A stretch of 64,000 nt of DNA from NCBI GenBank assembly GCA_943912265.1, contig CALTTS010000008.1, forward strand, positions 62,001 to 126,000, in the 5' to 3' direction. The stretch comes from an uncultured Xanthomonas sp. Its GTDB lineage: Bacteria > Pseudomonadota > Gammaproteobacteria > Xanthomonadales > Xanthomonadaceae. Positions 26,160-34,188 of this stretch are shown here, one piece after another. Both the position numbers and the translations under genes were made by a program. Every line of letters begins with the position of its first letter. Position 1 is the stretch's first letter. Below the pieces are notes generated by a model, which saw only the letters and a program-made list of their open reading frames with translations, searched no databases and was not told the origin of the DNA.

Positions 26160-26165
26160 TAGAAT
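26160..26165 (+). promoter_or_regulatory. -10 box directly upstream of mtnA (leaderless start)
   Basis: TAGAAT, six bases, then ATG at 26172: the same geometry as ligA and tcdA. The surrounding TTAGAATGGCCGGAT is identical over 15 bases to the sequence before the fumarase gene. Confidence 0.6.
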
Positions 26166-26171
26166 GGCCGG

Positions 26172-27230
26172 ATGACCGCAAGCTTCGACTACGCCCGCTA
26201 CGACCACGTCCGCCCGATCCGCTGGACCGGCGACGCCCTCGACCTGCTCGACCAGCGCAAGCTGCCGTTCGCCGTGGAATACGTGCGCTGCACCGACGGC
26301 GACGCGGTGGCCGAGGCGATCCGCAGCCTGACCGTGCGCGGCGCGCCGGCCATCGGCATCGCCGCCGGCTGGGGCACGGTGCTGGCCGCGCGCGACGTGC
26401 AGGCCGAGGACGGCGCGGCGGCACTGGCCGTGCTGGAGCCGGCCCTGCAGGCGCTCAACGCCGCCCGTCCCACCGCGGTCAACCTGGCCTGGGCGCTGGC
26501 GCGGATGCGCCGGGTGCTGGCCGCTGCCGGCCGGGACTGGCGGCAGCGGCTGGAACGCGAGGCGCAGGCCATCGCCGAGGAGGACCTGGCCGCCAACCGC
26601 CACATGGGCGAACTCGGCGCGGCGCTGATCGCCCCGGGCAGCGGCGTGCTGACCCACTGCAACACCGGTTCGCTGGCCACCGCCGGCTTCGGCACCGCGC
26701 TGGGCGTGATCCGCGCCGGCGTGGCGCAGGGCCGCATCGCGCGCGTGTTCGCCGACGAGACCCGGCCCTGGCTGCAGGGCGCGCGCCTGACCGTGTGGGA
26801 ACTGCAGCAGGATGGCATCGACGCCACCCTGATCGCCGATTCGGCTGCCGCGCACCTGATGAAGACCGGCGCGGTGCAGTGGGTGATCGTCGGCGCCGAC
26901 CGGATCTGCGCCAACGGCGACACCGCCAACAAGATCGGCACCTACCAGCTGGCGATCGCCGCCCGCCACCACGGCGTGAAGTTCATGGTGGTGGCGCCGT
27001 CGTCGACCGTGGACATGGCCACCGCCAGCGGCGAGCAGATCGAGATCGAGCAGCGCGACCCGGGCGAGCTGTTCGGCGTCGGCGGCGTGCGCACCGTGGC
27101 CGAGGGCGTGCGCGCCTGGAACCCGGTGTTCGACGTGACCCCGGCGGCGTTGATCGACGCCATCGTCACCGAGCGCGGCGTGGTCGAGCGGCCGGACGCG
27201 GCGGCGATGCGGGCCGCGTTCGCCGGCTGA
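26172..27230 (+). CDS. mtnA: S-methyl-5-thioribose-1-phosphate isomerase
   Basis: A 352-residue enzyme of the methionine salvage pathway that converts 5-methylthioribose-1-phosphate to the ribulose form. Signatures are LTVRGAPAIGIAAGWG near residue 57, the catalytic-Cys loop LTHCNTGSLATAGFGTALG, RPWLQGARLTVWEL, and the catalytic-Asp motif GADRICANGDTANKIGTYQL. It belongs to the eIF2B-alpha-related family, but these motifs separate MtnA from the regulatory subunits. Other salvage genes are not in this window. It directly precedes gyrA on the same strand with 254 bases between. Confidence 0.95.
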   Translation: MTASFDYARYDHVRPIRWTGDALDLLDQRKLPFAVEYVRCTDGDAVAEAIRSLTVRGAPAIGIAAGWGTVLAARDVQAEDGAAALAVLEPALQALNAARPTAVNLAWALARMRRVLAAAGRDWRQRLEREAQAIAEEDLAANRHMGELGAALIAPGSGVLTHCNTGSLATAGFGTALGVIRAGVAQGRIARVFADETRPWLQGARLTVWELQQDGIDATLIADSAAAHLMKTGAVQWVIVGADRICANGDTANKIGTYQLAIAARHHGVKFMVVAPSSTVDMATASGEQIEIEQRDPGELFGVGGVRTVAEGVRAWNPVFDVTPAALIDAIVTERGVVERPDAAAMRAAFAG

Positions 27231-27327
27231 ACGGCGGCCTTCGCCCGATCCGCGACTTCCATGCGGGCAGGCACGGCGCAAGTGCCTGTTTTTGCGCGGC
27301 CGGGCCGGGCCGGGGCAGGGGCTTCGT

Positions 27328-27335
27328 GATAGAAT
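27328..27335 (+). promoter_or_regulatory. probable extended -10 promoter of gyrA
   Basis: TGATAGAAT (extended -10 with TAGAAT at 27330-27335) lies about 150 bases upstream of the gyrA start in an otherwise GC-rich stretch. It predicts a leader of roughly 140 bases. No -35 match is evident. Confidence 0.5.
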
Positions 27336-27484
27336 CGGGCGGTTGGAAAGCCTGCTTCATCCCCGGACTTCCGAGCGCGCGGACGCCTTCGTCCGTCGCC
27401 GCCGTTCGGCCCGTCGCAGGCCATGCGAATCCTCGCGAAAACCCGCGCCGCGCGCGGCTGGCTTGACACTGGAACGGTACCGGA

Positions 27485-30196
27485 ATGGCTGAAAGCGCCA
27501 AGGAAATCATCCCCGTCAACCTCGAAGACGAGATGCGCAAGAGCTACCTCGATTACGCCATGAGCGTGATCGTGGGGCGCGCCCTCCCGGATGCCCGCGA
27601 CGGCCTGAAGCCGGTCCATCGCCGCGTGCTGTACGCGATGAACGAACTCGGCGCGCACAGCAACAAGCCCTACTACAAGTCCGCGCGCATCGTCGGCGAC
27701 GTGATCGGCAAGTACCACCCGCACGGCGACTCGGCGGTGTACGACACGCTGGTGCGCATGGCCCAGCCGTTCTCGCTGCGCTACATGCTGATCGACGGCC
27801 AGGGCAACTTCGGCTCGGTGGACGGCGACTCGGCCGCGGCGATGCGCTACACCGAGGCGCGCATGTCGCGCCTGAGCCACGAGATGCTGGCCGACATCGA
27901 CAAGGAAACCGTCGATTTCCAGCCCAACTACGACGAGAAGGAGCTGGAACCGACGGTCATGCCGACCCGGTTCCCGAACCTGCTGGTGAACGGCTCGGCC
28001 GGCATCGCGGTGGGCATGGCCACCAACGTGCCGCCGCACAACCTGACCGAAGCGATCAACGCCTGCATTGCCCTGATCGACGACCCGGAGATCGACGTCG
28101 ACGGGCTGATGGAACACATCCCCGGCCCGGATTTCCCCACCGGCGGCATCGTCAACGGCACCGCCGGCATCATGGCCGGCTACCGCACCGGCCGCGGCCG
28201 CGTGCGCATCCGCGCCAGGGCCGAGGTGGAGGTCACCGACCACGGCCGCGAGGCGATCATCGTCACCGAGATTCCTTATCAGGTGAACAAGGCGCGGCTG
28301 ATCGAGAAGATCGCCGAGCTGGTGAAGGAGAAGAAGCTCGAAGGCATCAGCGAGCTGCGCGACGAGTCCGACAAGGACGGCATGCGCATCTACATCGAGG
28401 TCAAGCGCGGCGAATCGGCCGAGGTGGTGCTCAACAACCTGTATTCGCAGACGCCGATGGAATCGGTGTTCGGCATCAACATGGTGGCGCTGGTCGACGG
28501 CCGGCCGCAGCTGCTGAACCTCAAGCAGCTGCTCGAGCAGTTCATCCGCCACCGCCGCGAAGTGGTGACCCGGCGCACGATCTTCGACCTGCGCAAGGCC
28601 CGCGCCCGCGCCCACATCCTGGAAGGCCTGACCGTCGCGCTCGCCAACATCGACGAGATGATCGAGCTGATCAAGACCTCGGCCAACCCGAACGAGGCGC
28701 GCGACCGCATGCTGGCGCGGCGCTGGGAGCCGGGCCTGGTCGGCGCGTTGCTGGCCGCCACCGGCGCCGAGGCGTCGCGCCCGGAGGACCTGCCCAGGGG
28801 CGTGGGCCTGATCGAGGGCCGCTACCAGCTCACCGAGGTGCAGGCCCAGCAGATCCTGGAGATGCGCCTGCACCGCCTGACCGGGCTGGAGCAGGACAAG
28901 CTCACCGAGGAATACAAGCTGCTGCTGGACACCATCGCCGGGCTGATCGAGATCCTCGAGAACCCCGACGTGCTGCTGCGCGTGATCCGCGAGGAGCTGG
29001 TCAACGTGCGGGTGGAATACGGCGACGCGCGCCGCACCGAGATCCGCGCCAGCGAGGAGGATCTCGACATCCTCGACCTGATCGCGCCGGAAGACGTGGT
29101 GGTGACCCTGTCCCACTCCGGCTACGCCAAGCGCCAGCCGGTGTCGGCCTACCGCGCGCAGAAGCGCGGCGGCCGTGGCCGCAGCGCGGCGGTGACCAAG
29201 GAAGAGGATTTCATCGACCAGCTGTGGCTGGTGAACACCCACGACACGCTGCTGACCTTCACCAGCAGCGGCCGGGTGTTCTGGCTGCCGGTGCACGTGC
29301 TGCCCGAGGCCGGTTCCAACGCGCGCGGTCGTCCGATCGTCAACTGGCTGGCGCTGGAGCCCGAGGAGAAGGTGCAGGCGGTGCTGCCGGTGCGCGAGTA
29401 CGCCGAGGGCCGCTACGTGTTCTTCGCCACCCGCAACGGCACGGTCAAGAAGACCCCGCTGACCGAGTTCGCGTTCCGCCTGGCGCGCGGCAAGATTGCC
29501 ATCAACCTCGACGAGGGCGACGCCCTGATCGGCGTCGGCCTGACCGACGGCGGCCGCGACATCATGCTGTTCGCCTCCAACGGCAAGACCGTGCGCTTCG
29601 GCGAGGAGACGGTGCGTTCGGTCGGCCGCACCGCCACCGGCGTGCGCGGCATCCGCCTGGCCGAAGGCGAAAGCGTGGTCAGCCTGATCGTGGCCGACAG
29701 CGCCGGCAGCCCGCTGCTGGGCGAGGACGCCGAGGACGAGGCCGTCGACGCCGCGGTCGCCGAAAACGCCGATGCGCCGACCGAGCTGGGCAGCGAGGAC
29801 GGCGAACCGGACGCCTACGTGCTCACCGCCACCGAGAACGGCTACGGCAAGCGCACCCCGCTGGCCGATTACCCGCGCAAGGGCCGCGGCACGCAGGGCG
29901 TGATCGGCATCCAGACCACCGACCGCAACGGCAGGCTGGTCAGCGCCGTGCTGCTCAGCCGCGCCGACGAGGTGCTGCTGATCTCCGATGGCGGCACCCT
30001 GGTGCGCACCCGCGCCTCGGAGATCTCGCGGGTGAGCCGCAACACCCAGGGCGTGATGCTGATCCGCCTCGGCAAGGGCGAGAAGCTGCAGGCGGTGGAG
30101 CGTCTGGATGGTGCCATCGAGGGCGAGGACGAGGCGGACGACGCTGACGCGCCGCTCGATGTCGCTCCCGACGAGACGACGCCCGCACCGCCGTAG
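27485..30196 (+). CDS. gyrA: DNA gyrase subunit A
   Basis: The 903-residue A subunit of gyrase, which cuts and rejoins DNA to introduce negative supercoils. The catalytic tyrosine is Tyr122 in AAMRYTEARM. The quinolone-determining segment reads GKYHPHGDSAVYD, with Ser83 and Asp87 in the drug-susceptible state by E. coli numbering. The GyrA-box is present as QKRGGRG near residue 560. The C-terminal beta-pinwheel is interrupted near residues 750-775 by a very acidic stretch (EDAEDEAVDAAVAENADAPT), and the protein ends in another acidic tail. The enzyme is complete. gyrB is not in the window. Confidence 0.98.
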   Translation: MAESAKEIIPVNLEDEMRKSYLDYAMSVIVGRALPDARDGLKPVHRRVLYAMNELGAHSNKPYYKSARIVGDVIGKYHPHGDSAVYDTLVRMAQPFSLRYMLIDGQGNFGSVDGDSAAAMRYTEARMSRLSHEMLADIDKETVDFQPNYDEKELEPTVMPTRFPNLLVNGSAGIAVGMATNVPPHNLTEAINACIALIDDPEIDVDGLMEHIPGPDFPTGGIVNGTAGIMAGYRTGRGRVRIRARAEVEVTDHGREAIIVTEIPYQVNKARLIEKIAELVKEKKLEGISELRDESDKDGMRIYIEVKRGESAEVVLNNLYSQTPMESVFGINMVALVDGRPQLLNLKQLLEQFIRHRREVVTRRTIFDLRKARARAHILEGLTVALANIDEMIELIKTSANPNEARDRMLARRWEPGLVGALLAATGAEASRPEDLPRGVGLIEGRYQLTEVQAQQILEMRLHRLTGLEQDKLTEEYKLLLDTIAGLIEILENPDVLLRVIREELVNVRVEYGDARRTEIRASEEDLDILDLIAPEDVVVTLSHSGYAKRQPVSAYRAQKRGGRGRSAAVTKEEDFIDQLWLVNTHDTLLTFTSSGRVFWLPVHVLPEAGSNARGRPIVNWLALEPEEKVQAVLPVREYAEGRYVFFATRNGTVKKTPLTEFAFRLARGKIAINLDEGDALIGVGLTDGGRDIMLFASNGKTVRFGEETVRSVGRTATGVRGIRLAEGESVVSLIVADSAGSPLLGEDAEDEAVDAAVAENADAPTELGSEDGEPDAYVLTATENGYGKRTPLADYPRKGRGTQGVIGIQTTDRNGRLVSAVLLSRADEVLLISDGGTLVRTRASEISRVSRNTQGVMLIRLGKGEKLQAVERLDGAIEGEDEADDADAPLDVAPDETTPAPP

Positions 30197-30630
30197 GCCT
30201 GAGTGGCGCAAGCCATCCGGCCAGGAAGGGCCGGGCCTCGCGGCCGGGGCCGGTCCGTTCCGATCGCGCAGAGCCGATGTGGGTGCCTGATCGGCCAAGC
30301 ATCGACGCCCGGGCTGCAGATACGTGTGCGGATCGGGCCACGGCAGCGGGGCAGGGCGCCGGATGCGGATGCCTGAACCCGGGCGGCGGCGTTGAAGCGC
30401 TGCCGCCCCTGCGCAAGCCGCATGGACGGCCGGTCACTGAACACGCCCCGGAAGAAACCGGCCGGCCTTGCGTCAATCCGGTGAAGGCCGCGACGGGCAC
30501 CCGGGGATTCCCCTCCGCACCAGACCCGGGAGGTGGCGGTCGCCGAGGCGGCAAAACACGCAGATCTCCCGCCAATCGCCCGCCGGTCCGCATGGCCGGA
30601 GCCGGCCGAACCGGACCGGCATCAACGGCT
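30197..30630. other. intergenic region of 434 bp without a recognisable gene
   Basis: Between gyrA and the DUF3037 gene, which converge here. All frames that stay open read as GC-rich shadow sequence with Arg/Gly/Pro bias, and none has a credible start or motif. I see no tRNA, no strong terminator hairpin with a T-tract and no repeat. Confidence 0.6.
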
Positions 30631-31023
30631 TCAACGCGGCAGCCGCACCATGCGGTCCAGCAGCTGCTCGACGATGCGTTCCGGCTGCGCGGTACGCCCC
30701 ACGTGCGTGGGCGATACCTGCACCACGGCGCTGCGCCGGGCGGTGAGGAAGTGGAAACGCGCGCGCGGCGGCAGCGCGGCAATGGGGCCGGCGGCCGGGT
30801 CGCCGGCGCAGATGGCGACGATGGCGTCCAGCCACGGCCGCAGCGCCGCCGGCGACACGAACGGGGCGAAGGCGCGCAGGCGCGTCTCGTCCAGCTCGAT
30901 GGCGGCCTGCAGGCGGCGGGCGCCCGGGCAGGACACGATTACCCCGACGTTGATGAACTCCTCGCGCTCCACCCGCGGCACCACGCGGATGACGGCGTAG
31001 TCATACGTGTGCAGCGCGGGCAC
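30631..31023 (-). CDS. DUF3037 domain protein
   Basis: A 130-residue protein of the DUF3037 family, whose function is unknown. The conserved N-terminal block YDYAVIRVVPRVEREEFINV and the following GVIVSCPGARRL are characteristic. The middle has AAIELDETRLRAF, and the C-terminus reads ERIVEQLLDRMVRLPR. The likely start is GTG 31023, which overlaps the end of the HipA-like kinase gene by 23 bases. The two are therefore co-translated. DUF3037 genes are known to me as frequent neighbours of such kinases, which suggests a functional pair. Confidence 0.83.
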   Translation of the reverse strand: MPALHTYDYAVIRVVPRVEREEFINVGVIVSCPGARRLQAAIELDETRLRAFAPFVSPAALRPWLDAIVAICAGDPAAGPIAALPPRARFHFLTARRSAVVQVSPTHVGRTAQPERIVEQLLDRMVRLPR

Positions 31024-31777
31024 GGATGGCCTCCTCCACGAAGACCGCGCGATGGTCGCGCCGGGCCTTGAGGTAACCGGCATAGGCCCGGCGATGGGCG
31101 GCGGCATCGGCGTGGGCCGCTTCGCCGGCCAGCCAGTCGTCCGGCAGCTGCGCCACGATGCGCTCGATGGCCGCGTCGTCCATGCGCGCGGCCAGTTCCC
31201 CGTCCACCTCGGCGATGCGGCCGGCCTGCGGCAGCAGCACGTGCTCGCGGATCTGCGCGAACGGGCGCCGGCAGGCCTCGGCCGCGTGCTCCCAGTCGTG
31301 GTGGAAATACAGCGCCGCGCCGTGGTCGATCAGCCACAGCGCATCGTGCCAGACCATCAGGTTGGGGTTGCGCGCGGTGCGGTCGACGTTGCTGACGCAG
31401 GCGTCGAACCAGACGATGCGCGAGGCCAGGTCCGGGTCCACCGTCATCGCGGCCGGGTCGTAGTTGAACGCGCCGGGCAGGTAGTCCAGGCCCAGGTTCA
31501 GGCCTTCGCTGGCGCGGATCAGGTCCTGGATTTCCGGGTCCGGCTCGGTGCGCGCGAACTCCGCATCCAGTTCCACCTTCACGATCTCCGGCACCGGCAG
31601 GCCCAGCGTGCGCGCCAGCTCGCCGGCCACCAGTTCGGCCACCAGCGCTTTCGGCCCCTGGCCGGCACCGCGGAACTTGAGCACGTACAGGCCCTCGTCG
31701 TCGGCTTCGACCACGGCGGGCAGCGAACCGCCTTCACGCAGCGGGGCGACGTAGCGGGTGGCGGTGACGGTACGCAA
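31001..31777 (-). CDS. HipA-like kinase family protein
   Basis: A 258-residue protein with the fold pattern of HipA/PI3K-like kinases in a compact form. An N-terminal nucleotide-binding lobe has YVLKFRGAGQGPKALVAELV with the conserved Lys. The catalytic segment WFDACVSNVDRTARNPNLMV carries the HxxN/D-type loop, and the metal-binding Asp is in LWLIDHGAALYFHHDW. It lacks the HipA N-terminal subdomain and has no HipB antitoxin neighbour, so it is probably not a classical toxin. The best start is TTG 31777 with GGGAA upstream. It follows the LysR gene by 29 bases and overlaps the DUF3037 gene. Confidence 0.8.
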   Translation of the reverse strand: MRTVTATRYVAPLREGGSLPAVVEADDEGLYVLKFRGAGQGPKALVAELVAGELARTLGLPVPEIVKVELDAEFARTEPDPEIQDLIRASEGLNLGLDYLPGAFNYDPAAMTVDPDLASRIVWFDACVSNVDRTARNPNLMVWHDALWLIDHGAALYFHHDWEHAAEACRRPFAQIREHVLLPQAGRIAEVDGELAARMDDAAIERIVAQLPDDWLAGEAAHADAAAHRRAYAGYLKARRDHRAVFVEEAIRARAAHV

Positions 31778-31806
31778 GGCGGTTCCCGTGGCGGACAGCG
31801 GCAAGC

Positions 31807-32706
31807 CTAGCGCATCGTTTCCGGCGACGCGGCCTGCAGGTGCCCGAGCAGGTCGCGCGCGGCCGGCGGCAGGCTTCCTGCATCGCGGAAGCACAGCGCG
31901 AGCCGGCGCGTGGCCCAGGCATCGTCCAGCGCCAGGCAGCGCACGCCGGCGATGCGCACCCGGCGGGCGGCGATGGCCGGCACGATGGCGATGCCGATGC
32001 CGGCGGCGACCATGCGCAGCATGCCTTCGAAGGTGCGCAGGCGGATGCGCACGTCGAGGCGGAAGCCGGCCCGTGCGGCGTGCTCGTCGACGTGGTCCTG
32101 GAGCGCGCTGCCGTCGCCGAGGCCGACGAAACGTTCCCGCCCCAGTTCGGCGAATGCCGCGTGGCGACGCTGCGCCAGCGCATGTGCGGCCGGCACGGCG
32201 AGCACCAGCCGGTCCTGCGCGAACGGGCGCAGCGCCAGGCCGTCGGCGGGCAGGGCATCGGTGACGATGCCGAGGTCGGCCAGCCCGGCGGCGATCATCT
32301 TCAGGGTCACGCTGGTGGTGCGCTCCCTGAGTTCCACGTCGACGTCCGGGTGCGCCGCCAGCCAGCCGGCCAGCGGCACCGGCAGGTGCTCGGCGATGGC
32401 CACGGTGTTGGCCAGCAGGCGCACCCGGCCGCGGGCGCCGCGCACGAACTCGCCCAGCTCGCCGCGCAGCAGTTCGTCCTGGCGCAGCATCAGCCGGGCA
32501 TGGTGGGCCAGCGCTTCGCCGGCGGCGGTGGCGAGCACGCCGCGGGCATGGCGCTGCAGCAGCGGCAGCCCGGCGGAGGTTTCCATGCCGCGCAGGCGCT
32601 CGCTGGCCGCGGCCAGCGACAGGTGGGCCCGGTTGGCGCCGGCGGTGATGCTGCCGGCCTCCAGCACGTGGACGAATAGGCGCAGGTCGGTCAGGTCGAA
32701 GTGCAT
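31807..32706 (-). CDS. LysR family transcriptional regulator
   Basis: A 299-residue LysR-type regulator. The N-terminal winged helix-turn-helix is MHFDLTDLRLFVHVLEAGSI through ERLRGMETSAGLPLLQRH. The effector-binding domain follows, with GRVRLLANTVAIAEHLPVPL and GIGIAIVPAIAARR. The start at 32706 is chosen because the helix-turn-helix begins there; a longer reading to 32748 adds an unlikely leader. It is divergent from the TSUP transporter gene with 76 bases between them, the usual arrangement when a LysR protein controls its neighbour. The effector is unknown. Confidence 0.92.
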   Translation of the reverse strand: MHFDLTDLRLFVHVLEAGSITAGANRAHLSLAAASERLRGMETSAGLPLLQRHARGVLATAAGEALAHHARLMLRQDELLRGELGEFVRGARGRVRLLANTVAIAEHLPVPLAGWLAAHPDVDVELRERTTSVTLKMIAAGLADLGIVTDALPADGLALRPFAQDRLVLAVPAAHALAQRRHAAFAELGRERFVGLGDGSALQDHVDEHAARAGFRLDVRIRLRTFEGMLRMVAAGIGIAIVPAIAARRVRIAGVRCLALDDAWATRRLALCFRDAGSLPPAARDLLGHLQAASPETMR

Positions 32707-32782
32707 GAGGTTTCGGTCCAGCCGAAGGCTGAAGGGCGGATGCCGCATTGTGCAACGTGCCGGTCCGGTGTCGAATCCGCGG

Positions 32783-33532
32783 ATGGATTACGACCCGATG
32801 TCCCGGCTGGCACCCTGCGTGGCGGTCTTCGTGCTGGCCGGTTTCGTGAAAGGCGCCACGGGCATGGGCCTGCCCACGGTGGTGATGGCGCTGCTGGCCG
32901 GCTTCATGCCGATGCCGCTGGCCGCCGCCCTGCTGGTGGTGCCCTCGCTGGCCACCAACGTGCAGCAATGCCTGGATGGCCCGGCCATCGTCGCCCTGCT
33001 GCGGCGGCTGTGGCCGATGCTGGCGATGATGGCGGCCGGCACCGTGCTGGCCGCGCCGCTGCTGGCCGGCGGCGGGCATGCCGTCTCGCCGGGCTGGCTG
33101 GGCATCGTGCTGGTGCTGTACGCGCTGCAGGCGATGCGGCCGCGCCCGTGGCGGGTGCCGCCGCGGGCCGAACGCTGGCTGTCGCCGCTGACGGGCGCGC
33201 TGGCGGGTATCGCCGGCAGCGCCACCGGGGTGTTCCTGGTGCCGTCCGTGCCCTATCTGCAGGCACTGGACCTGGGCCGGGAAGCGCTGGTGCAGGCGCT
33301 GGCGCTCGCGTTCACCGTGTCCACGCTCGCCCTCGGCGGCGTGCTGCTGCGCCACGGCGTGCTGGACGCGCGCACGGGCGCCTGGTCGGTGGCGATGGTG
33401 GTGCCGGCGATGGCCGGGCTGGCGGCGGGCAACTGGCTGCGCGGGAGGATCAGCGCGGCCGCGTTCCGGCGCGGTTTCCTGCTCTGCCTGCTCGCGCTGG
33501 GGCTGCAGCTGGCCTGGCGGGCCTGGGGCTGA
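32783..33532 (+). CDS. TSUP (TauE/SafE) family membrane transporter
   Basis: A 249-residue polytopic membrane protein with about seven or eight helices in two repeats. Each repeat begins with the glycine-rich motif of the sulfite exporter TauE/SafE (TSUP) family: AGFVKGATGMGLPTVVMALL near residue 20 and TGALAGIAGSATGVFLVPSV near 140. Members export sulfite, sulfonates or organic anions. The substrate here is unknown. There is no ribosome-binding site before ATG 32783; ATG 32798 is an alternative start. The divergent LysR gene probably regulates it. Confidence 0.87.
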   Translation: MDYDPMSRLAPCVAVFVLAGFVKGATGMGLPTVVMALLAGFMPMPLAAALLVVPSLATNVQQCLDGPAIVALLRRLWPMLAMMAAGTVLAAPLLAGGGHAVSPGWLGIVLVLYALQAMRPRPWRVPPRAERWLSPLTGALAGIAGSATGVFLVPSVPYLQALDLGREALVQALALAFTVSTLALGGVLLRHGVLDARTGAWSVAMVVPAMAGLAAGNWLRGRISAAAFRRGFLLCLLALGLQLAWRAWG

Positions 33533-33571
33533 GCGCCCCGGACCGCCGGCCCGGCACTACGGTTACGGTGC

Positions 33572-33931
33572 TCACTTGCGCACGCAGCGGCGTTTGACCA
33601 CCCGGTCGCCGTGGCTGTCCTGGTACTTGCCCTGGGCATAGCGGCCCGCGGCGCCGCCGGCCACCGCACCGCCGACCGTGGCCAGTTTGCGGCCGTTGCC
33701 CTTGCCCAGCTGGTTGCCGAGCAGGCCGCCGACCACCGCGCCGGCCGCGGTACCGGCCACGCGGTTGGAATCCTTGCTGTTCCTGCGCACTTCGACGTTG
33801 TGGCAGACCACGCGGGTGCCGTCGCTGAAACGGCGGCCCTCGTCCTTGGGGCCGTAGGTCTGCGCGGCCAGTGCGGGCAGGGCGGCCAGCATGCACAGCA
33901 GGCCGGCGGCGACCTTGGTCATCGTCTTCAT
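33572..33931 (-). CDS. small secreted glycine-zipper protein
   Basis: A 119-residue exported protein. The signal peptide is MKTMTKVAAGLLCMLAALPALA. The mature part contains RVVCHNVEVRR, then the glycine zipper AGAVVGGLLGNQLGKGNGRK continuing into LATVGGAVAGGAAGRYAQGK, and a basic end with a second Cys (VVKRRCVRK). Its zipper is nearly the same as that of the 273-residue protein at 15137, so the two are paralogous. GAGGTGA lies before the ATG at 33931. It is probably located in the periplasm or outer membrane. Function is unknown. Confidence 0.85.
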   Translation of the reverse strand: MKTMTKVAAGLLCMLAALPALAAQTYGPKDEGRRFSDGTRVVCHNVEVRRNSKDSNRVAGTAAGAVVGGLLGNQLGKGNGRKLATVGGAVAGGAAGRYAQGKYQDSHGDRVVKRRCVRK

Positions 33932-34032
33932 GCAATCACCTCGTGCGGGTAGCGGGATTGCCTGCATTGGGCCGCAGTGCACGCTAATCGGGAGTGAATG
34001 CGCCTCCGCCGGAGATGGCGGCAGGCAGCTCA

Positions 34033-34188
34033 CCGGCGCGCGGAAGCGGCCGTGGCGAGGTTCTCGCGGGCGGCGATGCGGGCCAGGGTGTCGCGGATGT
34101 CGTGCTGGGCTTCCTCATTCACTTCGCCGTAGAGCCGCTTCTGCACCTGCAGCGAGCGCTCGGCATGGAGGCGCGCGGGAGGTGCTGC
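34033..34188 (-). pseudogene. orphan C-terminal coding remnant, possibly MarR-like regulator
   Basis: Directly after the TGA of the TonB-dependent receptor, the same frame stays open for 52 codons to another TGA at 34030-34032. It encodes ARLHAERSLQVQKRLYGEVN followed by EEAQHDIRDTLARIAARENL. The codon use is that of a real gene (nearly all third positions G or C) and the pattern resembles the C-terminal helix of MarR-type regulators. No start codon with a ribosome-binding site exists, so it looks like the tail of a gene truncated when the receptor gene arrived or was rearranged. The family call is tentative. Confidence 0.4.

Noticed and set aside
30277..31071. A 264-codon frame between gyrA and the LysR gene on the plus strand
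   Set aside because: No ribosome-binding site or domain. It overlaps the convincing DUF3037 and HipA-like genes on the other strand.
31804..31809. TAGGCT on the minus strand as a promoter for the HipA-like kinase
   Set aside because: Half of it is the LysR stop codon. The gene is more likely co-transcribed with the LysR gene 29 bases upstream.
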